A stretch of 46,716 nt of DNA from Gammaproteobacteria bacterium (GTDB taxonomy: Bacteria; Pseudomonadota; Gammaproteobacteria; Steroidobacterales; Steroidobacteraceae). Below are positions 1 through 7,819 of the stretch, in pieces (position 1 is the first letter of the stretch; each line of letters begins with the position of its first letter). Location of the stretch: assembly GCA_027452045.1 (NCBI GenBank), contig DAIDHH010000037.1:1-46716 (forward strand), in the 5' to 3' direction. The notes under the pieces are model-generated. The model was not told where the DNA came from, did no database searches, and was given only the letters and a program-made list of their open reading frames with translations. The translations under genes and the position numbers were made by a program.

Positions 1-379
1 CATCGCTGACATGGCTCAACTCCTCGTGCATGATCGGACTGGCTCGTTTGCCATCGCGGAATGCCTTGATCTGTTGGAGGATATAAGCGAGCGGCAACCC
101 AGCCGTCGCCGCATCTTCCGGCCGCCCCAGCCCGGTCGGCAGATGACAACGTGCGCAAGGCCATGCCTTGCCGCGTCCGCGCGCGACGATTTGCGGCATC
201 GGCGGATGATCTTGAGGCCACCAGTCAGGCGCCACGAACACGCTCGCGATCTGCGCGCGGGTGTACCCCTGCGTGCTGCTGCCGGGAATATGCAGAAGCG
301 TCTTGTCATCCGGTGATGCAGCCACGACCGTGAATGCCGCAAGTGCCAGCACTGCTGCCGCGCAGACCGTCTTTTTCAT
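1..379 (-). CDS. c-type cytochrome, start of gene (truncated by window edge)
   Basis: An open frame begins with ATG at 379 on the minus strand and is still open at base 1, so 126 codons are visible. Residues 1-21 form a signal peptide (MKKTVCAAAVLALAAFTVVA) that would send the protein to the periplasm. A single haem-binding CARCH motif lies at residues 75-79, followed by a helical stretch (LPLAYILQQIKAFRDGKR) typical of small class I cytochromes c. A Shine-Dalgarno GGAGAA sits about 8 bases before the ATG. The role is presumably periplasmic electron transfer. The axial methionine and the rest of the fold lie outside the window, so the exact class and partner cannot be given. The CxxCH and signal peptide make the family call fairly safe. 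Confidence 0.8.
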   Translation of the reverse strand, partial: MKKTVCAAAVLALAAFTVVAASPDDKTLLHIPGSSTQGYTRAQIASVFVAPDWWPQDHPPMPQIVARGRGKAWPCARCHLPTGLGRPEDAATAGLPLAYILQQIKAFRDGKRASPIMHEELSHVSD

Positions 380-473
380 CGCAGTTCTCCGCTCGAAGCG
401 CCCATCAAGGTTTGCGCGAGGCGGCATAGATCATTGCCGCGATTATATCCCGCAAGGTCAGATGGGAACATTC

Positions 474-722
474 CTACACCATCGGCGTGTCGCCGGAATT
501 GGTGCACTTGCCCTCGCGGAACAGGATCAGTTCGCGGGCAATGAAAATCAGCCGGCGGCCGGCGGCCGGCGAGGTACGGATGTCGCCCGCGCCCTGCAGC
601 TTCAGCGCCGTTGCAGGATTCGCACGCCGGCGCCGCGCCCGCGCCACGCCGCCCCCGTGCCCGTGCCCGTGCCCGTGCCCGTGTACAGTACCGCCGTCCG
701 CAGCACGTTGCGGCGCCTCCAT
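474..722 (-). CDS. doubtful small ORF with His-Gly repeat
   Basis: An 82-residue frame. Residues 13-24 read VHGHGHGHGHGG, encoded by the CCCGTG hexamer array read in reverse, and the C-terminal half (about residues 43-82) is a plausible folded segment ending FREGKCTNSGDTPMV. No family is recognised, no signal peptide is visible and no clear Shine-Dalgarno precedes the start. The His-Gly stretch could bind metal if the ORF is expressed. It could equally be a chance translation of a simple repeat. Existence as a gene is doubtful. Confidence 0.2.
   Translation of the reverse strand: MEAPQRAADGGTVHGHGHGHGHGGGVARARRRRANPATALKLQGAGDIRTSPAAGRRLIFIARELILFREGKCTNSGDTPMV
654..683. repeat. CCCGTG hexamer array, five copies
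   Basis: Five perfect tandem copies of CCCGTG with a partly matching edge on each side. Read on the minus strand the array is CACGGG, which gives alternating His-Gly in the frame at 474-722. Such arrays can gain or lose copies by slippage. Because the unit is six bases, length changes would keep the reading frame. Confidence 0.85.
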
Positions 723-1706
723 TCCGCAAAGAATGGCCGCCCTTGAACTGCCTTACAAGGATTCCCCGCCGGGCAAACTGCCGGCCTGCACTGGCGCGAG
801 TGTACGCAATCGCAGGGTGCTACGCAGATATTAGCAGCAGTTACGATTCCGGTCGGCGGCTACGTTTCGGCTCGATGCGGCAGCTGTGAAGCAATCGGGG
901 GCTTTCCCCGAAGCGGACCTTCGCGAATGGCAGCAACGGATGCAGGCATTGGACATTCTTTGCGTGCCTCACCGAAGATTGCTGGGGTTCGCACGCCCAA
1001 TGAGTGGAAATGCTGGGGAACTGCGCGTTGCCCCTCGCAACGGACTTTCAATTGACCTCCGCCTCGCTGTGCCGGCAGAGCCACACCATGGCGACGAATG
1101 CCATTTGCGAGCCTGCCCGCCGGAGTTGCTGGAATTCGGGCGTACCATCACTCCGGGCGCTTCACAGACCCCGACAGCCCCAATATACCGCTCAGCGCAA
1201 GCTCCACGTGCTGCTCAACCTCGGGCAACTTCTCCGCCAACAACGCAAGCGGGTGCGTATCGGTCATGGCCGCGCCTTGTGCCGCATCGCCGAGTGAAAG
1301 CGCCCGGGACTGACTTGAGGCTTGCGACGAGCTGTGAGCGAGCTTATGGCCTGCGCTGCAATCGAGGCGCGCTCAATGCCGCCGCCAGTGCAGAACCACG
1401 AAGTCGCTCAACGGCCTGCGACGGCCAGGACCGTTCGAGTGCTATCAGGAACCGTGCGAAGAGGTCAGGGCGGGAGCCGATCGGCGTCGGACGAGAAGGC
1501 CTTGTACGGGACCGAATTGCAGTGGGTTCGCGCGCGCGGTCATAATGCATGGGAGGCTAGTCTCAAGGGCTACATGGAGGGCGCGGAATGCGCTCGTATT
1601 GCTCGAAAGACCCGGGATTGCGGCTGTTTGGCGGCCAGCACGGCGTGTGTTTCAGCCGACTTTGGCCGATCGTGCTCGGCTGTGAGAGCGGCCGGATGCC
1701 TGCGGC

Positions 1707-3395
1707 ATGAGCTGTGGATTCTTCCGCTCTGCGGCGCTGCATCCGACGCGCGCTCCTCGGCCCCTCGCTCGGTGCATCGCGCAGCTTAGCCCGCACCTGT
1801 GGCGAGGGGGTGCGTGTGCATTGGCCGCGCTATCGATGGCAGCGTGTTCGACCGTCATGCCGGAGGCGGATTATCCGCGGCCGGTTTCGGTGGCGCTTGC
1901 TCATCCTCAGTCCACCCGTCTGGGTGCACTTTTTGGGCACGAAGCGGCCGCCCACGGTGGTCGATCTGGTTTTCGCATCGTCAGTACGGGCGTTAACGGT
2001 TTTCTGCTTCGGGTGCAACTGATCGACGCCGCTCAGCGCACACTCGATCTGCAGTACTTCATCTTTCGTGGCGATCAGACGGGCCGGTTGATTACCGATG
2101 CATTACGCCGCGCCGCGGCTCGCGGCGTTCGTGTGCGTGTACTCGTGGACGACGGTGAAACGGTCGCCGGCGACGGGCAGATTCTTGCCCTCGACGGGCA
2201 GCCGAATATCGAAGTTCGGGTCTTCAATCCGTTCGTGTATCGCGGCCACAGCGAGCTGCTGCGCGGCCTGGAATTCCTGTTCGATGCCTCGCGGCTCGAT
2301 TATCGGATGCACAATAAGCTGCTGGTTGCGGATAATTCGGTCGCCCTGATCGGCGGGCGCAACATCGGTAATCATTATTTTCAGATGGATCCGCGCTCCC
2401 AGCTCGCCGACGACGATGTCTTCTCGGTCGGGCCGGTCGTCAAGCGACTTTCGGCGACGTTTGATGACTTCTGGAACAGCCGTTTCGCGATACCAGCGCG
2501 CGCCCTCGGGCACAGGAGTCCTGCGCCTCTCAACATATCGGTGCCTCACTGGCGCAGGCAGGAGCGTCGCCTGTCGGCCTCTCTTGGCTTACCGGGCACC
2601 CGCTATGCGGCAAAAATTCAAAGCGACGAACCGTTCGCCGATTTCATGTCCGGGCGGTTGCCGCTCGTGTGGGCCTGGGCGCAGGTCGTCTATGACAGCC
2701 CGGACAAGAAGAGTGTTCGCCGCGGGGAGCAGCTCGGTCAGTTGATGCAGCCGGAGGTCGCGGTCGCTGCGGCGAAGGTGAAGTCCGAGCTGCTGATCAT
2801 CACGCCCTATCTTGTGCCCGCACCAGAAGAGATGAAGCTGCTGGCGACTCTGCGCCGGCGAGGCGTAACGATCCGCATTCTCACGAGCTCCCTGATGTCG
2901 GCGCGCAGCCTATTGGGGCAGTCCGGGTACATGCATTATCGGGTGGCGCTGCTTAAGGAGGGGATTCATCTCTACGAGATCCGCGCACAACTCGGCAATA
3001 CCCAGGGTAGCGGCCAAACCAAGCAAATGTCTCGCTTTGGCAATTACGCATTGCATGCCAAGCAGTTTGTCTTCGACCGGCGCAGCGTATTCTTCGGTTC
3101 GATGAATTTCGATCAGCGCTCGCGCGATTTGAACACCGAGATCGGCTTGATCATTCACAGTCCGAAGCTCGCCGCGCAGGCCGCAGCCCGTTTCAAAGCG
3201 ATGACGGAGCCGCAGAACGCGTATCGCGTTCGTTTGCTCGTGCCGGGAGCGGGATCGGCTGGTAAGCCGCATTTGGTGTGGGATACCGTCGTGCACGGCA
3301 AGCCCGTCGAATACGATCACGAACCAAGCAGCAGTGTCCTACGCAGCCTGGAGATCAAATTGCTGTCGATGCTGCACGTGGACCGGGAGTTGTGA
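1707..3395 (+). CDS. phospholipase D/cardiolipin synthase-like lipoprotein
   Basis: A 562-residue protein of the PLD superfamily with two HKD catalytic half-sites. The first is H202-x-K204 (MHNKLLVADNSVALIGGRNIG) and the second is H450-x-K452 (HAKQFVFDRRSVFFGSMNFD). Each is followed by the usual Gly/Ser-Asn segment. The family transfers or hydrolyses phosphatidyl groups through a phosphohistidine intermediate. ClsC-type cardiolipin synthases have this architecture. An N-terminal hydrophobic segment ends LAALSMAAC with Cys47, a reasonable lipobox, so membrane anchoring from the outer side is likely. The start ATG at 1707 leaves an unusually long 30-residue n-region and has no clear Shine-Dalgarno, so a later start is possible. 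The gene stands alone. The substrate is not determinable from sequence. Confidence 0.85.
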   Translation: MSCGFFRSAALHPTRAPRPLARCIAQLSPHLWRGGACALAALSMAACSTVMPEADYPRPVSVALAHPQSTRLGALFGHEAAAHGGRSGFRIVSTGVNGFLLRVQLIDAAQRTLDLQYFIFRGDQTGRLITDALRRAAARGVRVRVLVDDGETVAGDGQILALDGQPNIEVRVFNPFVYRGHSELLRGLEFLFDASRLDYRMHNKLLVADNSVALIGGRNIGNHYFQMDPRSQLADDDVFSVGPVVKRLSATFDDFWNSRFAIPARALGHRSPAPLNISVPHWRRQERRLSASLGLPGTRYAAKIQSDEPFADFMSGRLPLVWAWAQVVYDSPDKKSVRRGEQLGQLMQPEVAVAAAKVKSELLIITPYLVPAPEEMKLLATLRRRGVTIRILTSSLMSARSLLGQSGYMHYRVALLKEGIHLYEIRAQLGNTQGSGQTKQMSRFGNYALHAKQFVFDRRSVFFGSMNFDQRSRDLNTEIGLIIHSPKLAAQAAARFKAMTEPQNAYRVRLLVPGAGSAGKPHLVWDTVVHGKPVEYDHEPSSSVLRSLEIKLLSMLHVDREL

Positions 3396-3803
3396 GGAGC
3401 GCGCGAGGGCTGAATCGATCCAGGTTTTCGCGTCCTATCCTCAAAATCAGGCGCTTTTCACCCCCCGTCTACAGCTCGTGTTGTCGCACGGGCGGGCGCC
3501 GCCTTGGACAGCCAGAGCCAGGCGCGCAGGGGTGGCAGGGCGGGGTGTCGGGCCATGAGGGATGCCAATCCGCCTTTGTCATCAAAGGCTTAGACGAACT
3601 CCCGATTCCGACTCTGGCCAACGGAAGAGTGCATCCTGGCCCGAAATCCAATCGTCACCGCTTCATTCAACGACAGGTCCGAGAAGCGCGCCCAAGGCCC
3701 GTTCGTACGTCGCTTGCGCGTAGCGTTCCTCGAGCGCGGCGGGTCCCCGAGCCGGAATTGCCGCATCCCGGGGACCCCTCTGCCGAGGGCAAGGGTGGGA
3801 AGC
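3396..3803. other. intergenic region, no gene seen
   Basis: About 400 bases between the convergent PLD-family and hsp20 genes. Open frames on both strands have skewed Arg/Pro/Ser-rich translations and no family resemblance. No clear intrinsic terminator or RNA gene was seen. Confidence 0.5.
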
Positions 3804-4292
3804 TCACCTGGAGTTGATCCGGATGTGCTTGACGTCTTGCACTTCTCGAGCGGTCTTCGGCAGAGTCACGGACAGGACACCCTTGCGGAACGAAGCGGTG
3901 GTCTTGTCACTCTCAACCTCGGCCGGTAGCGCGATCCGACGCTCGAACTGTCCGTAGTACCGCTCGCTCACACGACGGTGTTTGTCGTCGCTCGCGCTTT
4001 GCCGCTCCCCACGGATCGTGAGGACCCCATTGTGAAGCGTTATCTCGACGTCATCTTCCTCCATTCCCGGGAGCTCCGCCTCGACCTTCACGTCTCGCTC
4101 GGTTTCGATGACCTCGAGGCGTGGAAAGCCAGAGGAGGGCATCAGGGAGCTGCCGATCCCATCGAAGTCGCGCCAGAAGTCATCGAAGAGACGGTTCATC
4201 TCCTCGTGAAAGGCGGCGAGCGGATTGATGCTCTCGCTGCGCGCCATCGGCATGCGCCAGCGCATCCGCGGAATCAGGTCTCTCACAGCCAT
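3804..4292 (-). CDS. Hsp20 small heat-shock protein
   Basis: A 162-residue small heat-shock protein that binds unfolding proteins without ATP. The alpha-crystallin domain spans roughly residues 50-150. It contains the family signatures VEAELPGMEEDDVEITLHNG and FRKGVLSVTLPK, and an I-x-I motif (IRI) near the C-terminus that docks neighbouring subunits in the oligomer. The N-terminal part (PLAAFHEEMNRLFDDFWRDF) is the usual helical oligomerisation segment. A strong Shine-Dalgarno GAAGGAGG lies about 9 bases before the ATG at 4292. A possible heat-shock promoter lies upstream (4367-4399). It is a single gene with no partner chaperone beside it. Confidence 0.96.
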   Translation of the reverse strand: MAVRDLIPRMRWRMPMARSESINPLAAFHEEMNRLFDDFWRDFDGIGSSLMPSSGFPRLEVIETERDVKVEAELPGMEEDDVEITLHNGVLTIRGERQSASDDKHRRVSERYYGQFERRIALPAEVESDKTTASFRKGVLSVTLPKTAREVQDVKHIRINSR

Positions 4293-4615
4293 CGAACATC
4301 GCCTCCTTCAGTCGGATTCGGTATGAGTTTCGGCGGCGCCCGCTTCCGCAACCTCGCCGCCAGTGACCAAAGTAGGAGCGGCCGTGCGAGCTTCAAGGGC
4401 AGAATGTGCCGAGATGGATGCGCCGAGATTGCGCTGCCGCCAGGCCCGAGCGCATCGCGTCCTTCATCGACGTCCTTGACCGCGATCCACAGCCTTGTGA
4501 GGCGGGGTGCAAATCGTCATGTCATCGAGCATCGGAGGTAAAATGGCGTGATGGAACCGCCAGCGCTCCAGGCGGTCAATGTGGATATCTCAAAATGGCA
4601 TTGCCGGATCGACAG
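4293..4615. other. divergent intergenic region between hsp20 and an exported-protein gene
   Basis: About 320 bases holding the upstream regions of two divergent genes. The hsp20 side has a candidate sigma-32-type promoter. The plus-strand frame stays open back to 4406, but its translation before 4595 looks random, so it is treated as non-coding here. Confidence 0.4.
4367..4399 (-). promoter_or_regulatory. candidate heat-shock (sigma-32-like) promoter for hsp20
   Basis: On the minus strand a -35-like CCCTTGAAG is followed after 14 bases by CCTACTTT, a partial match to the sigma-32 -10 element CCCCATnT. It lies about 75 bases upstream of the Hsp20 ATG. The -35 match is good and the -10 match is weak. 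The call rests on the match plus the gene's function. Confidence 0.35.
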
Positions 4616-5269
4616 ATGAAATGGCAATTGCGGACTATCGAGGTGGCTGCGTGCGCACTGGCACTCTGTGGGGTGTATGCGCGTGCAGGTTCGGCCATGG
4701 TCTCAAATACCTCAGCCGACCCAGCGGTTGCTCGCGAAGTGGCACGGCGGAGCGGGGCGGCGGGGCGGCCCGCCTTTTGGCGGACCTACGACATTCTGGT
4801 CGACTTCAAGAACCTGCCACGCACCTATACCTGCGATCAACTCTGGTACGAATTTCGCGGCATCCTGCTGCGCCTCGGGGCGCCGTCTGCAAGCATCAAT
4901 GTCCTGCCGTATGACTGCAGTCCGACGGGCAGGGGTTACCTGAGATCGCCCCGTGTGGAGGCTCGCTTTCAGTTTCCGTCCTTTGTCCTTCCGGGGGTAA
5001 AAGGAGCGCCGATCACGGCCGTCGAGCGCACCATCAGGCTTTTGCCCGGGAAGCCGAAGACATTGGGGGTCGCAGACTGTCAGCTGCTTCACCAAATCGA
5101 GGAGAAGCTGTTGTCGACGCTGGGCGTCAAAGTGGATGCTTCGCGACTCGACTGCTCCGCGCACGAGAAAGGAGCCGGGAATTTTGCCTTGAGCGTGAGC
5201 TTGCCTGTCGTGAAGCCAACGAGTTTCGCCGCAGCGGCTCCGCCCGGCGCGAGAGCGCCGCCCGAGTGA
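4616..5269 (+). CDS. exported protein with a duplicated cysteine module, function unknown
   Basis: About 217 residues from the ATG at 4616. The start MKWQLRTIEVAACALALCG makes a good signal peptide, so the protein is probably periplasmic. The mature part has two similar segments. One runs from CDQLWYEFRGILLRLG to a YDCS motif, the other from CQLLHQIEEKLLSTLG to an LDCS motif. Each has two cysteines 25-28 residues apart, followed by an alternating hydrophobic strand ending in Pro. This suggests a tandem duplication with one disulfide per module. The tail is Ala/Pro-rich. No family is recognised. The start is uncertain: ATG 4595 is also possible, and neither has a strong Shine-Dalgarno. It stands alone between divergent hsp20 and a small membrane protein gene. 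Confidence 0.65.
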   Translation: MKWQLRTIEVAACALALCGVYARAGSAMVSNTSADPAVAREVARRSGAAGRPAFWRTYDILVDFKNLPRTYTCDQLWYEFRGILLRLGAPSASINVLPYDCSPTGRGYLRSPRVEARFQFPSFVLPGVKGAPITAVERTIRLLPGKPKTLGVADCQLLHQIEEKLLSTLGVKVDASRLDCSAHEKGAGNFALSVSLPVVKPTSFAAAAPPGARAPPE

Positions 5270-5377
5270 GGATGCTCGTCATCCACGAGAAGGCCCTGCT
5301 CGGTCTTGGGCGCCCGATTCGATGAATCGCCTGCCGGCATTTGAGCGTTTCAAATCGTCGCAGCCACCAGGTTGACG

Positions 5378-5632
5378 TTAGAACTTCGCCCTGCCGGGTG
5401 GGCCCGATCTTCTCCGGGTGAGCATTCGTTCGCCCAAGCAACTTCGGCGGGCCGACTGTCGGGGCGGGTCGATCCCGCGCCGTCGAACCCGTCGATGCGC
5501 GTTCCCGCGGTCGATCAGCATCGCGCAAGTCGCGGCTATGAACGCCGTGATCCCGATCGCGACCAGCGGAAGCGAAGGGTGAGAAAAGCCCGAGGTCACG
5601 TTCGCGGCAGTGGCCGAGATTGGGTTCTGCAT
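5378..5632 (-). CDS. small single-span membrane protein, unknown
   Basis: 84 residues starting MQNPISATAANVTSGFSHPS, then one membrane segment (about residues 21-39, LPLVAIGITAFIAATCAML), then a basic tail rich in Arg. The start is chosen because GGGGAGG lies about 8 bases upstream, a strong Shine-Dalgarno. An upstream in-frame start at 5731 lacks one. No family is recognised. The basic tail could face the cytoplasm or be partly a read-through of non-coding DNA. The ribosome site and clean hydrophobic segment argue for a real gene, though composition gives little further support. Confidence 0.5.
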   Translation of the reverse strand: MQNPISATAANVTSGFSHPSLPLVAIGITAFIAATCAMLIDRGNAHRRVRRRGIDPPRQSARRSCLGERMLTRRRSGPPGRAKF

Positions 5633-5912
5633 GGCAATCGCCTCCCCAGGGCGTTTGGATGGCGCGGACCAACCCGGGTTCCCTTGGACGCGCAGCGTCT
5701 CCATATCCGGCTTCCTGGATGCGTCCTGCATCTTTAGGCCGCGCTTGGGGGTGAGGCCCTGATGGGTATACAGCGGGACTTGAAATATTTTGGAGCCGCA
5801 CTACATTATCCGGCCGCGCCGACCCTCGGCAAGTCGCGCCGGGGTGCTGGCCAATCCATCACGCAGGAGACTCGTTCGATTTAGACACGCGCGAACCGTG
5901 GAGGTACCCACA

Positions 5913-6701
5913 ATGTCGACCGTGGACAACGTGGTGCCCTATTCACCGGCACCGGTCATGCCGCATCCTGTAGGCCCGAACGACTTCAAGCCTGGCCCAG
6001 GGCTGAGCTTGAAGGCGATATCCGCACTCGAAGTGTCGTATCCCGGGATGCTGACAGAGGAGACGCGCGCCTTCCTGCAAAAGACCTGCGGGTTTACGGC
6101 GGGGGAAATCGGAATGGTTGATTTCACCGGCCGGTGCCATCCGAGCGAACCCCTCAACGTATTCCGTCCCTGTATCACCCTGGCGCTGCATGAGAAGGGA
6201 TATCGATGGATCGCCGAGACGTCGCGCGAGCGGGGACTGCCGGGACCGGTCTGGTGCGTCCTTTCCGACCCCGCGGTGGCCATTTACGTGAGCGATGACG
6301 TCGGCGCCTTTCTCACGGCAATCGAGGAGGCGAGGGATTGCGGGCGCCTGTCACGATGGTTTGACGACCTGCGTGGACAGGCGCGAGCGGTGTGGACTTG
6401 CAGTCGCACTCTCGCTCGGGTGTCGCACAGAACTTGCCGAGAGGACCTGGCCCTGCGCGGTTGGCTGGCCGAGCTACCGCCCGATGCGCACGTTTACGAT
6501 CTGCGTAAGCGTTCCGCCGTGCGCGGCTGGCCCTATGGCGTAGCCGGACCGGAGGGCAGACTGTATCGCTGCGGCCGACTGCCTGTATTTGCGGTTTCCG
6601 CAACCACTTCGGCCAGCCGTTGGCGGCAGCATCTGACGCAGATCGCCGCGACGAGTGAGATTCTCTCGCCTGCGATCGCGCGTTCTGCCGCGCTCGTGTA
6701 G
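5913..6701 (+). CDS. SUKH (SMI1/KNR4)-like protein
   Basis: 262 residues from the ATG at 5913, chosen because GGAGG lies about 8 bases upstream and MSTVDNVVPY begins plausible protein. The central part (about residues 25-150) fits the SUKH/SMI1-KNR4 fold: an acidic N-terminal helix region (LKAISALEVSYPGMLTEETR), a middle block with a conserved Phe-Arg-Pro, then GLPGPVWCVLSDPAVAIYVS followed by a helix (DDVGAFLTAI). Bacterial SUKH proteins are often immunity proteins against secreted or contact-dependent nuclease toxins, while others have housekeeping roles. No toxin gene is next to it. The C-terminal third is cysteine- and arginine-containing and unassigned. The family call is by pattern only. 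Confidence 0.6.
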   Translation: MSTVDNVVPYSPAPVMPHPVGPNDFKPGPGLSLKAISALEVSYPGMLTEETRAFLQKTCGFTAGEIGMVDFTGRCHPSEPLNVFRPCITLALHEKGYRWIAETSRERGLPGPVWCVLSDPAVAIYVSDDVGAFLTAIEEARDCGRLSRWFDDLRGQARAVWTCSRTLARVSHRTCREDLALRGWLAELPPDAHVYDLRKRSAVRGWPYGVAGPEGRLYRCGRLPVFAVSATTSASRWRQHLTQIAATSEILSPAIARSAALV

Positions 6702-6879
6702 GGGCAAGCGCGCTCATTCGCTATCCGTTGACACCGCCTTTGCCGAGCGCCACGGTCAAATGCGACATGCCGCGGCGATCGGCGACCTGGAGAAGGAGGA
6801 GGACTACGTCATCGACGGCGGTGAGGTCACGCGAAGGTCACTGATGGCGGGTCGGCGCCGCTTCGGGAGCGGCGCATGC

Positions 6880-7398
6880 TCAGCCGAGCAAGGCTGGATT
6901 GGCGCGCCAGACTGCCCACGCGAGGGCGCAGGCGAAGGTGACCCAGGCCAGATAGGGCATCAGCAGCACGGCGGCGGCGCGATCCACGCGCCAAAACGCC
7001 AGCGCCGTGGCGACCAGCAGCACGAGCAGCAACACGATCCAGACAAACGATGCGGCCCCGAAGTGCCAACGGAAGAAGACCCACGACCATGCGGTATTGA
7101 CGGCAAGCTGCACGAAAAACAGGATCATGGGCGTGGAGGCGGCTGGACGCATGCGCCACACGCGCCATGACGCAATTGCCATGAGGGTATATAGCACGGT
7201 CCACACCGGCCCGAAGAGCCACGCCGGCGGCGCCCACGCCGGCTGGTTGAGTCGTGCGTAAAACGCTGCAGCATGAATCGAGGCGATGGCGCCAAGGGCT
7301 TCGGCCGCAAGGGCAATCGCAAGTGAGACGAGGAGCAATCCCAGGTCTTGCCGCGCTGGAGCGGACGGTGCGGAAGGTGCTCGGGGACTGCGGGTCAT
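6880..7398 (-). CDS. tspO: TspO/MBR family membrane protein
   Basis: 172 residues, a TspO/tryptophan-rich sensory protein that binds porphyrins and related tetrapyrroles in the membrane. It has the expected five hydrophobic segments. Signatures include FYARLNQPAWAPPAWLFGPV in the first loop and WTVLYTLMAIASWRVW, plus a later WSWVFF stretch; the many Trp residues fit. The start is the ATG at 7398 (MTRSPRAPS). The frame continues upstream but that part looks random. It lies about 160 bases downstream of the carbon-uptake genes on the same strand, so co-transcription is possible but not shown. Confidence 0.93.
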   Translation of the reverse strand: MTRSPRAPSAPSAPARQDLGLLLVSLAIALAAEALGAIASIHAAAFYARLNQPAWAPPAWLFGPVWTVLYTLMAIASWRVWRMRPAASTPMILFFVQLAVNTAWSWVFFRWHFGAASFVWIVLLLVLLVATALAFWRVDRAAAVLLMPYLAWVTFACALAWAVWRANPALLG

Positions 7399-7558
7399 GG
7401 AGTTAGCCTTGGGCAATCGGCGCCGTACGGTCAGGCGGGGTCGGCGGTGTGCGCCTGCGAGCGGTGACTCTAGCATTCTAAAGGGCGCTGCGTCGCTGCG
7501 AGCCGCTCGTGGATCGCCGTGCGGTCCGCAAATGCTCCCGTCACCGGACAATGGAAGG

Positions 7559-7819
7559 CTACGCCCGGACTGTCCCGGAGTTTGCCGCGACTGCTGCGCC
7601 GGTCGTGCCGGTATCTGCATCACGGGCGATTCGCGCCTCCGACCACGGCCGCAACAGGTGCCCAAGCAGCTCGAGGTCATTGGCCAGCATGACGGGGTCG
7701 CGGTCGAGTGCCGTGTGCAGTGTCTGTTTGAGCCAGTCGCTCAAGGCAGGATGAACGAGGGCATGGGCGATGCGCCGCTCCGCGTTCAACAGGGCGACTT
7801 CAGATGATGACGGTAGCAT
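7559..7819 (-). CDS. small protein translationally coupled to dabA, unknown
   Basis: 86 residues starting MLPSSSEVALLNAERRIAHA and continuing with helix-forming sequence (ALSDWLKQTLHTALDRDPVM, then NDLELLGHLLRPWSEA). The C-terminal 20 residues are low-complexity Ala/Gly/Thr. There are no cysteines, signal peptide or membrane segment, so it is probably a cytoplasmic helical protein. GGGGAGGAG about 9 bases before the ATG is a strong ribosome site. The start lies inside the 3' end of dabA (20-base overlap), which implies coupled translation and a joint role with DabA/DabB. No known family is recognised. An accessory or regulatory subunit of the carbon-uptake complex is an inference from position only. 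Confidence 0.7.
   Translation of the reverse strand: MLPSSSEVALLNAERRIAHALVHPALSDWLKQTLHTALDRDPVMLANDLELLGHLLRPWSEARIARDADTGTTGAAVAANSGTVRA

Larger units (their letters stand above)
380..1706. other. gene-poor stretch with possible gene remnants
   Basis: About 1.3 kb with no convincing complete gene. Open frames here have biased, low-complexity translations. Two pieces look slightly more protein-like: a minus-strand frame at 474-722 (listed separately) and a minus-strand frame ending at TGA 1148-1150. The latter can start at ATG 1267 and reads MTDTHPLALLAEKLPEVEQ, continuing to ...KRPE (39 residues), with the frame open upstream to about 1375. It has the amphipathic look of real protein but no recognisable family. 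The stretch may be a decayed gene region, and it also holds the hexamer repeat at 654-683. Confidence 0.4.

Noticed and set aside
3278-3817. 179-codon plus-strand frame after the PLD-family gene
   Set aside because: It starts inside that gene out of phase and has a biased Arg/Pro/Ser composition with no ribosome site.
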